A stretch of DNA of 5,814 nt from Candidatus Shapirobacteria bacterium. GTDB taxonomy: Bacteria; Patescibacteriota; Microgenomatia; UBA12405. The notes under the pieces were generated by a model. It saw only the letters and a list, made by a program, of their open reading frames with translations, was not told where the DNA came from and ran no database searches. The stretch spans positions 1-5,814 of the forward strand of contig QMND01000047.1 of NCBI GenBank assembly GCA_003647605.1, written 5' to 3'. Both the position numbers and the translations under genes were made by a program. Shown piece by piece: positions 1 to 5,814 of the stretch (within the stretch, counting starts at the first letter, position 1; each line of letters starts with the position of its first letter).

Positions 1-35
1 CTACTGAGGAAGCCCCTGAAGCTGATCAGGTTTAA
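1..35 (+). CDS. C-terminal end of an upstream gene (partial)
   Basis: Reading from base 3, the frame encodes TEEAPEADQV and stops at TAA (33-35). The gene begins outside the window, so only ten residues are visible. The acidic, Ala/Pro-rich tail resembles the flexible C-terminal extensions of many bacterial proteins and does not identify a family. The strong intrinsic terminator 34 bases after the stop supports a real gene ending here on the plus strand. The product is unknown. Confidence 0.55.
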   Translation, partial: TEEAPEADQV

Positions 36-36
36 T

Positions 37-56
37 TTATTAATCTTTTTTAATAA
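37..56. repeat. AT-only inverted repeat in the 3' flank
   Basis: TTATTAA (37-43) and TTAATAA (50-56) are perfect reverse complements separated by a six-base T-rich loop. With no G-C pairs the hairpin would be weak. It lies between the upstream stop codon and the strong terminator, and may be no more than chance symmetry in AT-rich DNA. Confidence 0.35.
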
Positions 57-68
57 TTTAATAACTCT

Positions 69-95
69 AATACCCCCTCGTTGGGGGGTATTTTT
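69..95 (+). terminator. Rho-independent terminator of the upstream gene
   Basis: AATACCCCC (69-77) pairs with GGGGGTATT (84-92), giving a nine-base-pair perfect stem with a six-base loop. The stem has a five-pair G-C core, and the U tract runs from 91 to 95. It follows the stop at 33-35 and precedes the cca start, so it should separate the left-edge gene from the cca unit. The G/C run stands out sharply from the AT-rich surroundings. Orientation is plus, because no comparable T run follows the stem on the other strand. Confidence 0.85.
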
Positions 96-123
96 GTATC
101 TACGCTTGTATCCACAAATAAGC

Positions 124-129
124 TAAAAT
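124..129 (+). promoter_or_regulatory. Possible -10 box for a leaderless cca transcript
   Basis: TAAAAT matches the TAnnnT form of a -10 hexamer and ends five bases before the cca ATG at 135. If the ATG is +1, the box covers -11 to -6, within one base of the usual place. No good -35 lies 16-18 bases upstream; TTGTAT at 106-111 is only 12 bases away. A promoter is expected here because a terminator precedes it, but such hexamers are common in AT-rich DNA. Confidence 0.4.
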
Positions 130-134
130 TAACC

Positions 135-1478
135 ATGTTTCAATTTAAGCAAATACCTAAGCCAGTCATTGATATTATTCAAAAATTCAACCAACATCAG
201 GCTGAAATATATATAGTCGGTGGGGCCGTTCGCGATCTTATTTTAAACCAATCTATTCACGATTGGGATTTTGCTACTAATTTGACTACCAACCAAATGC
301 ACGAACTTTTTCCTAAAAATAGTTTTTGTAACAATAACTATGGCACTTTTAGTATTGTTGGACCCCATAAACAAATTTTTGAAATTACTACATATCGAAA
401 AGACGAGCAATATTCTGATTCTCGACATCCTTCTAAACTTAATTGGGGTAAATCTATTAAAGAAGACTTAGGGCGTCGAGATTTTACTGTCAATACTATA
501 GCCTTAAAAATTAATTTGAAAAACAAATCCTTTCAATTAATCGATCCCTTTAATGGTCAACAAGACATCAAAAATAAAATTATTAGAAGTGTTGGTAACG
601 CCTCTGATCGTTTTAGTGAAGATGCCTTAAGAATGCTTAGGGCTGTCCGTTTAGCTTGTCAATTATCTTTTGTTATTGAAGACAAGACTTTCTCTGCCAT
701 TCAAAAACAAGCCCATTTACTTAGTAATATTGCTGGCGAAAGAATTCGAGATGAATTATTTAAAATTCTCCTGTCCAGTCAACCAGCTTTTGGTATGGTC
801 GTTCTTAAAAATGCTAATTTACTGGAAATAATTATGCCAGAATTATTAATTGGCATAGATTTTCAACAAAAAGGTCACCATGTTTACAATGTTTGGGAGC
901 ATAACTTGAGATCCATGCAAAATTGTCAAACTTCTGATCCAATTACCAAACTTGCTGCTCTATTGCACGATGTTGCCAAACCAATAGTGGCCCAAGGCAA
1001 AGGAGAAGCCAGAACTTTTTATAATCATGAAGTAGTTGGTTCTAGAATTGCCGTCAAAATTGGTAAAAGGCTTAAATTATCCAATCAACAACTAGACAAA
1101 CTCTTTAGACTTGTCCGTTGGCATATGTTTACCTGTCAAACTGACCAAAGTGATAGAGCTATTCGCCGTTTCATTCGTCGTGTTACCCCTGATTACTTAG
1201 ATGATATGATTGCTCTCCGTAGAGGCGATCGGTTGGGATCTGGTTCCCGTGAAACATCTTGGAGATGGGAGTTATTCAAAAAGAGGTTAATCGAAGTTCA
1301 AAAACAACCATTCAAAGTCACCGATTTAAAAATAAATGGTCGGGATGTTATGCAGGCCTTAAATCTTAAACCAGGTCCCAAAATTGGTCAAATTCTTGAT
1401 AAACTTTTTAAGCAAGTCGAGGGTAATCCTAAACTTAATCAAAGACATGTTTTACTGGAAAAATTAGAAGAAATATAA
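135..1478 (+). CDS. cca: CCA-adding tRNA nucleotidyltransferase (class II, with HD domain)
   Basis: The enzyme adds or repairs the 3'-terminal CCA of tRNAs in the cytoplasm, using CTP and ATP without a nucleic acid template. The 447-residue product has the class II order of motifs. GGAVRD (29-34) and the metal-binding DWD (Asp43, Asp45) form the nucleotidyltransferase head. RRDFTVN follows at 114-120, and EDALR (162-166) supplies the Asp and Arg that select CTP or ATP. ERIRDE lies at 202-207. An HD phosphohydrolase-like region includes HDVAKP (278-283) and FYNHE (295-299), and a C-terminal NGRDVMQ...PGPKIG block spans 401-418. The length is normal for an HD-containing member.

The ATG at 135 is chosen because an in-frame TTG at 81 would start inside the terminator hairpin, and the extra 18 residues resemble no domain. 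No Shine-Dalgarno precedes the ATG. Sequence alone cannot exclude an A-adding-only enzyme or a poly(A) polymerase, but the full motif set and no visible partner favour complete CCA addition. Confidence 0.93.
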   Translation: MFQFKQIPKPVIDIIQKFNQHQAEIYIVGGAVRDLILNQSIHDWDFATNLTTNQMHELFPKNSFCNNNYGTFSIVGPHKQIFEITTYRKDEQYSDSRHPSKLNWGKSIKEDLGRRDFTVNTIALKINLKNKSFQLIDPFNGQQDIKNKIIRSVGNASDRFSEDALRMLRAVRLACQLSFVIEDKTFSAIQKQAHLLSNIAGERIRDELFKILLSSQPAFGMVVLKNANLLEIIMPELLIGIDFQQKGHHVYNVWEHNLRSMQNCQTSDPITKLAALLHDVAKPIVAQGKGEARTFYNHEVVGSRIAVKIGKRLKLSNQQLDKLFRLVRWHMFTCQTDQSDRAIRRFIRRVTPDYLDDMIALRRGDRLGSGSRETSWRWELFKKRLIEVQKQPFKVTDLKINGRDVMQALNLKPGPKIGQILDKLFKQVEGNPKLNQRHVLLEKLEEI

Positions 1479-1479
1479 A

Positions 1480-3267
1480 ATGCCGAATTCTGAACATAGC
1501 AAAGATAGTCCTTTTCAGGTATGGTCGTGGTTATTTAAATTGTTGTTCAAATTAGTACCAACATTACTTTCTACACTATTTCTAGTTAACATATTGTCTT
1601 CTCTTTTGCCTTTTGCCCGTTCTTACACCTTCTCTCGTTTAATTGACAGTGTTAGCAGTTTTTCTTTACATCCTTATCCTCTATATACCGCTTTCTTCTA
1701 CTTAGTTTTCATTCGTCTTTTTACTTCTCTTAATAGTCGTGTCAAAACCATGCTTTATCAAGTTATGTCGACTAAGTTGCGCCATGAATTGAATAAATTA
1801 TATCTAAAAACCGTTTCATCACTAGATTTTCAGCATTTTGATAGTCGCCAATCCGCCAATTTAATTACCAAAGTAAGCGAAGAATATCGTTGGCGAATTA
1901 ACGAGGTTCTTTTTGGTGTTTTGCGTATTTTTAATCAATTCATTAGCTTGTTAGCTATTATAATTATTCTTCTTCCACACTACCCTTTGGCTGTTTTTAT
2001 TCTCTTTGTTAGCCAAATTCCCAGCTATTTTATCAACCGTAAATGGCAAAAAATAGATTGGCAATATTTCAACAATCATGTAGAGAAAAATCGAATTGGT
2101 TGGGATTCGGCATGGCAATTAACTAGTAAAAAATATATGTCGGAGCTAAAAATTTCCCAAGCTACTAGTTTTCTCTTTAATCATTTTAGAAAAGTGTTTG
2201 ATCCTTTTATTGATGGCCAAATTAGAATTAAACAACAAAAAAATTTTGCGCAACTACCTCTAATTTTAGTTTACAATTTATCCATCGCCACAGCTGTTTT
2301 GTTTTTGGTTAAAGATACAAGTTTGGGAATTATTTCTGTCGGTATGTTCACTTTTTATTACAACAGTATTCGTCAAACTCGGAAACACCTTTCGGGTATC
2401 CTCGGAGACATTGTCAGTATTTCCGAACAGTTACCATACATTCAAGATTTCAAAAATATTTTTCAACTAGAAAAAATCATTAAAAGCGGCTCTAAAAAAG
2501 TTAACAGTCGAGTTGCACCTAAAATCGAGTTTAAAAATGTTAATTTCAAATACCCTAATAGTCACAACTACATTTTTAAAAATCTAAATCTAACCATTAA
2601 TAGCCAAGAAGAGGTGGCTATTGTTGGAACTAATGGAGCTGGTAAAAGCACCCTAATTAAACTTATTTGTCGTTTTTACGACCCCCAACAAGGACAGATT
2701 CTCATTAATGGAGTGGATATTAAAAAATTAAACTTAAACAACTGGCGTCGTCAACTGTCAGTTCTCTTTCAAGAATTTAACACTTACGGCAATCTTTCTC
2801 TTAAGGACAATATCATTATTAGTCAATCCAAACAAGTTTTTAATAAAAACAAAGTTATCTCAGCTCTTAAAAAGTCTGAAGCCTATTCTTTCACCAAAAA
2901 ATATTCTCAATTTTTAGACACCGTTATGAGTCACCGCTATGGTGGTCAAGAACCTAGCTGGGGACAATGGCAGAAAATTGCCATTGCTAGAATATTTTAT
3001 GCTAATAGTAGTTTGTTAATTTTGGACGAACCAACCGCTTCTATTGATGCTGTTTCCGAACACAAAATATTTGATCATATTTACCAACAAACCAGAGGTA
3101 AAACACTAGTCATTGTTTCACATCGTTTTTCTACAGTTCGCAATGCCCAAAGAATTATAGTATTAGACAAAGGTAGAGTTCTGGAAGAGGGGAGTCACAA
3201 ACGACTTTTAGCCAAGAATGGTTTTTATGCTAAGTCTTTCCGTCTCCAAGCTAGGGGATACAAGTAG
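1480..3267 (+). CDS. ABC-type exporter half-transporter (membrane + ATPase domains)
   Basis: This 595-residue protein has the type IV (MsbA/ATM1-like) exporter layout: an N-terminal six-helix membrane domain (about 18-320) fused to an ATPase domain (about 347-590). It probably works as a homodimer in the inner membrane, since no partner half-transporter is adjacent. The ATPase shows an A-loop Tyr358, Walker A GTNGAGKS (383-390), Q-loop Gln431, Walker B LLILDE with Asp516 and catalytic Glu517, D-loop SID (521-523) and H-loop His548, so ATP hydrolysis should be intact.

The signature loop is unusual: PSWGQ (492-496) replaces LSGGQ, followed by the ordinary WQKIAIAR. The substrate cannot be named; lipids, peptides or drugs are all possible for this fold. 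The ATG lies one base after the cca stop, with a weak AGAAG (1466-1470) nine bases upstream inside cca, so the two are probably co-transcribed and translationally coupled. The gene ends two bases from the convergent secF, with no convincing terminator between. Confidence 0.92.
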   Translation: MPNSEHSKDSPFQVWSWLFKLLFKLVPTLLSTLFLVNILSSLLPFARSYTFSRLIDSVSSFSLHPYPLYTAFFYLVFIRLFTSLNSRVKTMLYQVMSTKLRHELNKLYLKTVSSLDFQHFDSRQSANLITKVSEEYRWRINEVLFGVLRIFNQFISLLAIIIILLPHYPLAVFILFVSQIPSYFINRKWQKIDWQYFNNHVEKNRIGWDSAWQLTSKKYMSELKISQATSFLFNHFRKVFDPFIDGQIRIKQQKNFAQLPLILVYNLSIATAVLFLVKDTSLGIISVGMFTFYYNSIRQTRKHLSGILGDIVSISEQLPYIQDFKNIFQLEKIIKSGSKKVNSRVAPKIEFKNVNFKYPNSHNYIFKNLNLTINSQEEVAIVGTNGAGKSTLIKLICRFYDPQQGQILINGVDIKKLNLNNWRRQLSVLFQEFNTYGNLSLKDNIIISQSKQVFNKNKVISALKKSEAYSFTKKYSQFLDTVMSHRYGGQEPSWGQWQKIAIARIFYANSSLLILDEPTASIDAVSEHKIFDHIYQQTRGKTLVIVSHRFSTVRNAQRIIVLDKGRVLEEGSHKRLLAKNGFYAKSFRLQARGYK

Positions 3268-3269
3268 AT

Positions 3270-4121
3270 TTATTTTTTCTTTTTAAACAATAGTAACAAT
3301 GGTACGGCTACTCCTACCGATGAGTAAGTTCCACTAACTGCTCCAACTAGCAAAGCTACCGCAAACCACCTAGTCGTTTCTCCGCCCAACAAGGCTAAAG
3401 ATAGTAGCATGATAATAATAGTGGTCGAATTATTTATTGATCTGACAAGAGTTTCCGACACTGCCTTGTTAGCTAGGTCTGTTAAGTTGGTTTGATAATC
3501 AGATCTTCTTAACTCTCTAATCCTGTCAAAAGTAACAACAGTATCGTGAACTGAAGCCGACAAGGTTGTTAAAACAGCCGTCACAAATAAAGCATCAATC
3601 TCGGCTCCAAATAGATGACCTAAATAAGAAAAAGCTCCCACTAATATAAAACTATCATGTAGCATGGCCAAAATAGCCGACACTCCAAAACCCCAATCAC
3701 CAAAAGCCTTGGCCACAAACAAAAGCACCCCTAAAGTTGATAAAACAATAGCTACAATGGTTTTTTTAACCAACTCTTTACCCAACGATGCTCCCAAACT
3801 AGCAAAGCGCAATTCTGTATAGTTCTCATCCAACTTTTTCATCTTCTTTTCTATAGTTGCTTTTTGAACTGTGCTTAGATATTTGCTTTTAATACTTATT
3901 AACCCATTTTTACTAGACAATTCTGATACCTGAACCTTATTTTCTTCAAAAAACTTTTTTACATCTTCTCTTTTTATTTTTTCACTTTTAATTTCCCATA
4001 AACTACCTCCAGCAAAATCAATTCCAACCTGAAATTTCCACTTCCAAATTGAAAAAACAGACATCAATATCAAAGATAAAGATAGTAAATAAAATAAAGG
4101 CCTTAGTTTCATTATTTTCAC
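3270..4121 (-). CDS. secF: Protein translocase subunit SecF
   Basis: SecF pairs with SecD in the cytoplasmic membrane to drive late protein translocation through SecYEG using the proton gradient. The 283-residue product has one N-terminal helix (about 8-26), the VGIDFAGG motif (32-39), a short extracytoplasmic domain to about 110, and five more helices between 119 and 277. SVHDTVVTFDRIRE (190-203) and LVRSIN (225-230) are the conserved membrane motifs. Asp193 and Arg227 are 34 residues apart, as I recall for the functionally important Asp637 and Arg671 of Thermus SecDF.

The start is GTG at 4121, overlapping the secD stop as GTGA. An AAGGAG eight bases upstream fits this GTG. The ATG three codons downstream (4112) would put that site 17 bases away, so GTG is preferred. 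The C-terminus is a Lys-rich tail typical of cytoplasmic ends. It is separate from SecD, not fused as in Bacillus or Thermus SecDF. Confidence 0.96.
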   Translation of the reverse strand: MKIMKLRPLFYLLSLSLILMSVFSIWKWKFQVGIDFAGGSLWEIKSEKIKREDVKKFFEENKVQVSELSSKNGLISIKSKYLSTVQKATIEKKMKKLDENYTELRFASLGASLGKELVKKTIVAIVLSTLGVLLFVAKAFGDWGFGVSAILAMLHDSFILVGAFSYLGHLFGAEIDALFVTAVLTTLSASVHDTVVTFDRIRELRRSDYQTNLTDLANKAVSETLVRSINNSTTIIIMLLSLALLGGETTRWFAVALLVGAVSGTYSSVGVAVPLLLLFKKKK

Positions 4122-5482
4122 TTTTTCTTCTCCTTAGCCAAAACTCTTAATAAATTTCTAGTGACTACAATACCAGTAAATAAGCTCAAGGCGATCCCCA
4201 ACAATAAAGTTACCGCAAAACCTCTAATCATGCCCGAACTATTCAAAAAAGACCAATTTAGAGGGTTAAGTAAAATAGTAGCTGTGATTAAAGTGCAGAT
4301 ATTAGCATCTTTTATAGAATCCCATGCTCTACCAAAACCTAATTCCATGGCCACCGTCCACGGCCTACCTTTTCTCAACTCTTCTTTCATTCTTTCAAAA
4401 ATCAAGATATTACTATCCACCGCCATACCTATAGACAATATAAATCCGACGATACCAGGAAATGTCAAGGTAATCGACATTAACCTGTATAAACTTAAAC
4501 TTAACAAAGCATAAATTATCAAACCCAAATTAGCTATCAAACCCAATTTGCCATAATTAGCCACCATAAATACCGCCAATACTACCAAGCCTATTAAACC
4601 GGCTCTGAGACCTTTATTCAAACTATCCTTACCTAAACTAGCCCCTACTTTGTTTTGAGATATCAGTTTAATAGAAACAGGTAATGCCCCAGCATTTAGT
4701 TGAGCCGATAGTTTCTTAGCTTCTTTCAAATCAAAGTTTCCGCTGATAACTGCTTTCCCGTCGGCGATAACCTCATTGACCACAGGAGAACTAATCAATC
4801 TACCATCTAAAAAGATAGCAATTCTTTTGCCTTTCATATCTGCGGTTGCTTTCTTGAACAGCTTTCTACCCTCTTTGTCGAACTCTAACCCCACCTCTAC
4901 TTTTCCACTCTTATCATTAATATTAACATCACTTTTGACTAAATTAGCCCCTGTCAAACCTGTTTTTTGACCAAATAAGTCATAAATAGTAGCCGTGGCT
5001 GTAGCTTCGGCTGAAATTTCTTTTTCTCCCCAAAATTCTAACTTGGCTGTTTGACCTATCATTCTAACCGCATCTTCCACTTTTTCTATACCAGCCAATT
5101 CTACTACTAATCTGTCATTTTCTTCCTCCTTTATTAGTTGAACCTTTGACTCACTCAATCCAAATAAATTCACCCTTCTTTCTATATTTTCCTGTAGAGA
5201 AGTCAAGGCCATATCTCTGTCATTTTTTTTTATATCTTTATCATCTATGTTAAAAAGTAGTTTAACCCCTCCAGCTAAATCTAAACCATATTTTAAATTC
5301 AAATCCTTTTTCCACCTCTTGTTGCCCAGTTTAAAAGATAACTCTGGTTTCTTTAAAATATAATCAATTTTCATCTGGCCCAACTTAAATTTGATTGGCC
5401 ATTTGTTAGGCATATTAATTACCAAACTTAAAAAAGTTAAAAACATTATTAAACTAAAAATCTTTTTATTTTTATCTTTCAT
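4118..5482 (-). CDS. secD: Protein translocase subunit SecD
   Basis: SecD is the larger half of the SecDF complex, which binds emerging proteins outside the membrane and pulls them from SecYEG, powered by proton flow. The 454-residue product starts with one helix (about 7-23), then KYGLDLAGG (64-72), the family's LGLDLxGG motif, which opens the large extracytoplasmic domain (to about 265). FLDGRLISSPVVNEVI (224-239) belongs to that domain. Five helices follow (about 291-308, 312-332, 340-362, 393-409, 421-442). Helix 4 carries GMAVDSN (352-358) with the conserved proton-pathway Asp356, followed by FERMKEELR. The GFGRAW...DAN block is at 382-394.

Length and motif order are normal for a stand-alone SecD. 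The ATG at 5482 overlaps the stop of the AbrB-like gene as ATGA. No Shine-Dalgarno precedes it, since the bases before it are an A run, so translation probably depends on ribosomes finishing the upstream gene. secF follows with a 4-base overlap. Confidence 0.96.
   Translation of the reverse strand: MKDKNKKIFSLIMFLTFLSLVINMPNKWPIKFKLGQMKIDYILKKPELSFKLGNKRWKKDLNLKYGLDLAGGVKLLFNIDDKDIKKNDRDMALTSLQENIERRVNLFGLSESKVQLIKEEENDRLVVELAGIEKVEDAVRMIGQTAKLEFWGEKEISAEATATATIYDLFGQKTGLTGANLVKSDVNINDKSGKVEVGLEFDKEGRKLFKKATADMKGKRIAIFLDGRLISSPVVNEVIADGKAVISGNFDLKEAKKLSAQLNAGALPVSIKLISQNKVGASLGKDSLNKGLRAGLIGLVVLAVFMVANYGKLGLIANLGLIIYALLSLSLYRLMSITLTFPGIVGFILSIGMAVDSNILIFERMKEELRKGRPWTVAMELGFGRAWDSIKDANICTLITATILLNPLNWSFLNSSGMIRGFAVTLLLGIALSLFTGIVVTRNLLRVLAKEKKK
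4130..4135 (-). promoter_or_regulatory. Shine-Dalgarno site that fixes the secF start
   Basis: AAGGAG on the minus strand lies within the last codons of secD, eight bases before the GTG at 4121. It is the best Shine-Dalgarno match among the gene starts in this window. Its spacing chooses the GTG over the in-frame ATG at 4112. Confidence 0.7.
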
Positions 5483-5667
5483 TTTTTTGACATTAAGGAC
5501 AATTGTTTAGCTTTAGACTTAAACAAACAGTCAATTTTAGCTTGACTTCTATCTATTTTTATCTCAACCATATCACCTTCTACAATTCCCATATCTTCAA
5601 CTGCTGATGAAGGGATAGTTATAGCCAAGCTATTGCCAGTTTTGATAACTTTTCTAAACCTGCTCAC
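5479..5667 (-). CDS. AbrB/MazE-type (SpoVT-AbrB fold) DNA-binding protein
   Basis: The 62-residue product has the swapped-hairpin beta-barrel pattern of this family. RKVIKTGNSLAITIP (5-19) is followed by an Asp-Met-Gly-Ile turn and EGDMVEIKID (30-39), matching the usual RKV.K.G.S..V.IP...GI..GD.V.I layout. Members bind DNA as dimers and serve as transcription regulators or as antitoxins. The remaining tail (about 40-62) is Lys-rich and has no recognised toxin-binding motif.

The GTG at 5667 is the only sensible start, as an in-frame TAG lies immediately upstream. AGGGG (5677-5673) five bases before it is a weak ribosome site. No MazF, PIN or other toxin gene adjoins it downstream, where secD begins with a 4-base overlap. 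That makes an operon regulator, possibly autoregulatory, more likely than a classic toxin-antitoxin pair, though the gene on the far right is not visible. The family is recognised from its pattern; the target is unknown. Confidence 0.82.
   Translation of the reverse strand: MSRFRKVIKTGNSLAITIPSSAVEDMGIVEGDMVEIKIDRSQAKIDCLFKSKAKQLSLMSKK
5482..5488 (-). other. A7 slippery heptamer at the AbrB-like/secD junction
   Basis: The last codons of the AbrB-like gene read TCA AAA AAA TGA. The seven A residues fit X XXY YYZ exactly in the zero frame (A AAA AAA), directly before the stop. A -1 slip would next read ATG AAA GAT, which is the start of secD, giving an AbrB-SecD fusion. The heptamer and frame relation are seen directly; any frameshifting is inference. 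No obvious stimulatory hairpin was identified. The run also simply encodes Lys-Lys in an A-rich genome. Confidence 0.35.
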
Positions 5668-5814
5668 CTATACCCCTACTATCTCCTATTATAACAACAG
5701 GCAGGTCTAGAAAAAAGTCAACTAAAAAAGGATCCCTTCTTTGTCGTCGCATTTTAAATTCCTTACTATCCATAACCATATAGTTTATTTTTTTTTTTAT
5801 TTTTTTTTTCTTGC
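5654..5814 (-). CDS. Open frame entering from the right edge, unknown product (partial or small)
   Basis: A minus-strand frame is open from the window edge to TAG at 5656-5654, overlapping the AbrB-like start by 14 bases. From the ATG at 5779 it gives 41 residues; ATGs at 5773 and 5752 are also in frame. Upstream of 5779 it continues through A runs as Lys-Ile-rich codons, so it may be the tail of a longer gene. The segment includes a basic RRQRRD stretch and a hydrophobic end with LPVVIIGDSRGIGEQ. I do not recognise it. In favour: overlapping junctions are the rule in this unit. Against: a strong promoter-like sequence lies inside it, no Shine-Dalgarno precedes the ATGs, and such a short frame can be open by chance. 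Confidence 0.35.
   Translation of the reverse strand, partial: KKKKIKKKINYMVMDSKEFKMRRQRRDPFLVDFFLDLPVVIIGDSRGIGEQV
5688..5696 (-). promoter_or_regulatory. Extended -10 promoter candidate for the AbrB-secDF unit
   Basis: On the minus strand TGTTATAAT (5696 down to 5688) is a perfect extended -10 (TGnTATAAT). It predicts transcription starting near 5681, about 13 bases before the GTG at 5667. A TTGACT (5721-5716) resembles a -35, but its 22-base spacing is too wide; extended -10 promoters often need no -35. Caution: the same bases read GTT GTT ATA ATA in an open frame, so they could be Val/Ile codons only. Confidence 0.5.
5788..5809. repeat. Paired A/T homopolymers (11 and 10 bases)
   Basis: On the plus strand, 11 T (5788-5798), one A, then 10 T (5800-5809). 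Read on the minus strand these are A runs. They are the longest homopolymers in the window. No convincing hairpin precedes them on the plus strand, so they do not look like a plus-strand terminator. On the minus strand they may be intergenic A tract, an upstream element, or Lys codons of a gene entering from the right. Such runs are prone to slippage and to sequencing or assembly length errors. Confidence 0.8.

Noticed and set aside
81..134. Upstream TTG start that would add 18 residues to the CCA enzyme
   Set aside because: The TTG lies in the loop of the intrinsic terminator, has no ribosome site, and the added residues match no part of the family; the ATG at 135 begins just before the conserved head.
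243..526. Two minus-strand frames of about 60 codons inside cca
   Set aside because: Both are antisense to the conserved nucleotidyltransferase motifs and overlap each other in different frames.
3243..3257. Hairpin TCTCC/GGGGA near the end of the ABC gene as a terminator
   Set aside because: The stem is five pairs including one G-T, it lies inside the coding region, and the T run begins about ten bases later, too far for a normal intrinsic terminator.
4110..4112. ATG as the secF start
   Set aside because: The AAGGAG site is eight bases from the GTG at 4121 but 17 from this ATG, and the GTGA overlap matches the operon's junction style.
4161..4514. Plus-strand frame of 117 codons inside secD
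   Set aside because: It lies wholly antisense to conserved SecD membrane motifs, shows no family pattern and is a shadow of that gene.
4776..4970. Plus-strand frame of 64 codons inside secD
   Set aside because: Antisense shadow of the SecD extracytoplasmic domain, with no supporting start signal or recognisable motif.
5716..5721. TTGACT as the -35 partner of TATAAT at 5693-5688
   Set aside because: The 22-base spacer is well outside the usual 16-18; the extended -10 alone is the better argument.

Overview
This is an AT-rich, tightly packed bacterial window with four confidently assigned genes, one small likely regulator gene, and gene fragments at both edges. Coding density, short or overlapping junctions, two GTG starts and weak or missing Shine-Dalgarno sequences suggest a small-genome bacterium. 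Candidate Phyla Radiation/Patescibacteria is my best guess, but no rRNA or ribosomal marker is present to prove it. TGA acts as a stop at two gene junctions, so the standard bacterial code fits, not the TGA=Gly code of Gracilibacteria/SR1.

Left edge (1-134): the last codons of a plus-strand gene, a short AT-only inverted repeat, a clear intrinsic terminator (69-95), and then a possible -10 box just upstream of the next gene. Plus-strand unit (135-3267): a class II CCA-adding tRNA nucleotidyltransferase with an HD domain, then, after one base, a half-size ABC exporter whose signature loop is unusual (PSWGQ instead of LSGGQ). Both look functional. They appear co-transcribed, but no shared pathway is evident.

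Minus-strand unit (5814-3270): this runs toward the plus-strand unit, and the two stop codons are separated by only two bases. It holds, in transcription order, an open frame entering from the right edge (uncertain), an AbrB/MazE-type DNA-binding protein, secD and secF. The last three genes are joined by 4-base stop/start overlaps (ATGA, GTGA). SecD and SecF form the membrane complex that uses proton-motive force to pull secreted proteins out of the SecYEG channel. The key membrane acidic and arginine residues are present in both.

I do not see a convincing new multi-gene system. The points most worth checking are an exact A AAA AAA slippery heptamer at the AbrB/secD junction that would place a -1 shift into secD, the altered ABC signature loop, and the right-edge reading frame with its long A/T homopolymers.
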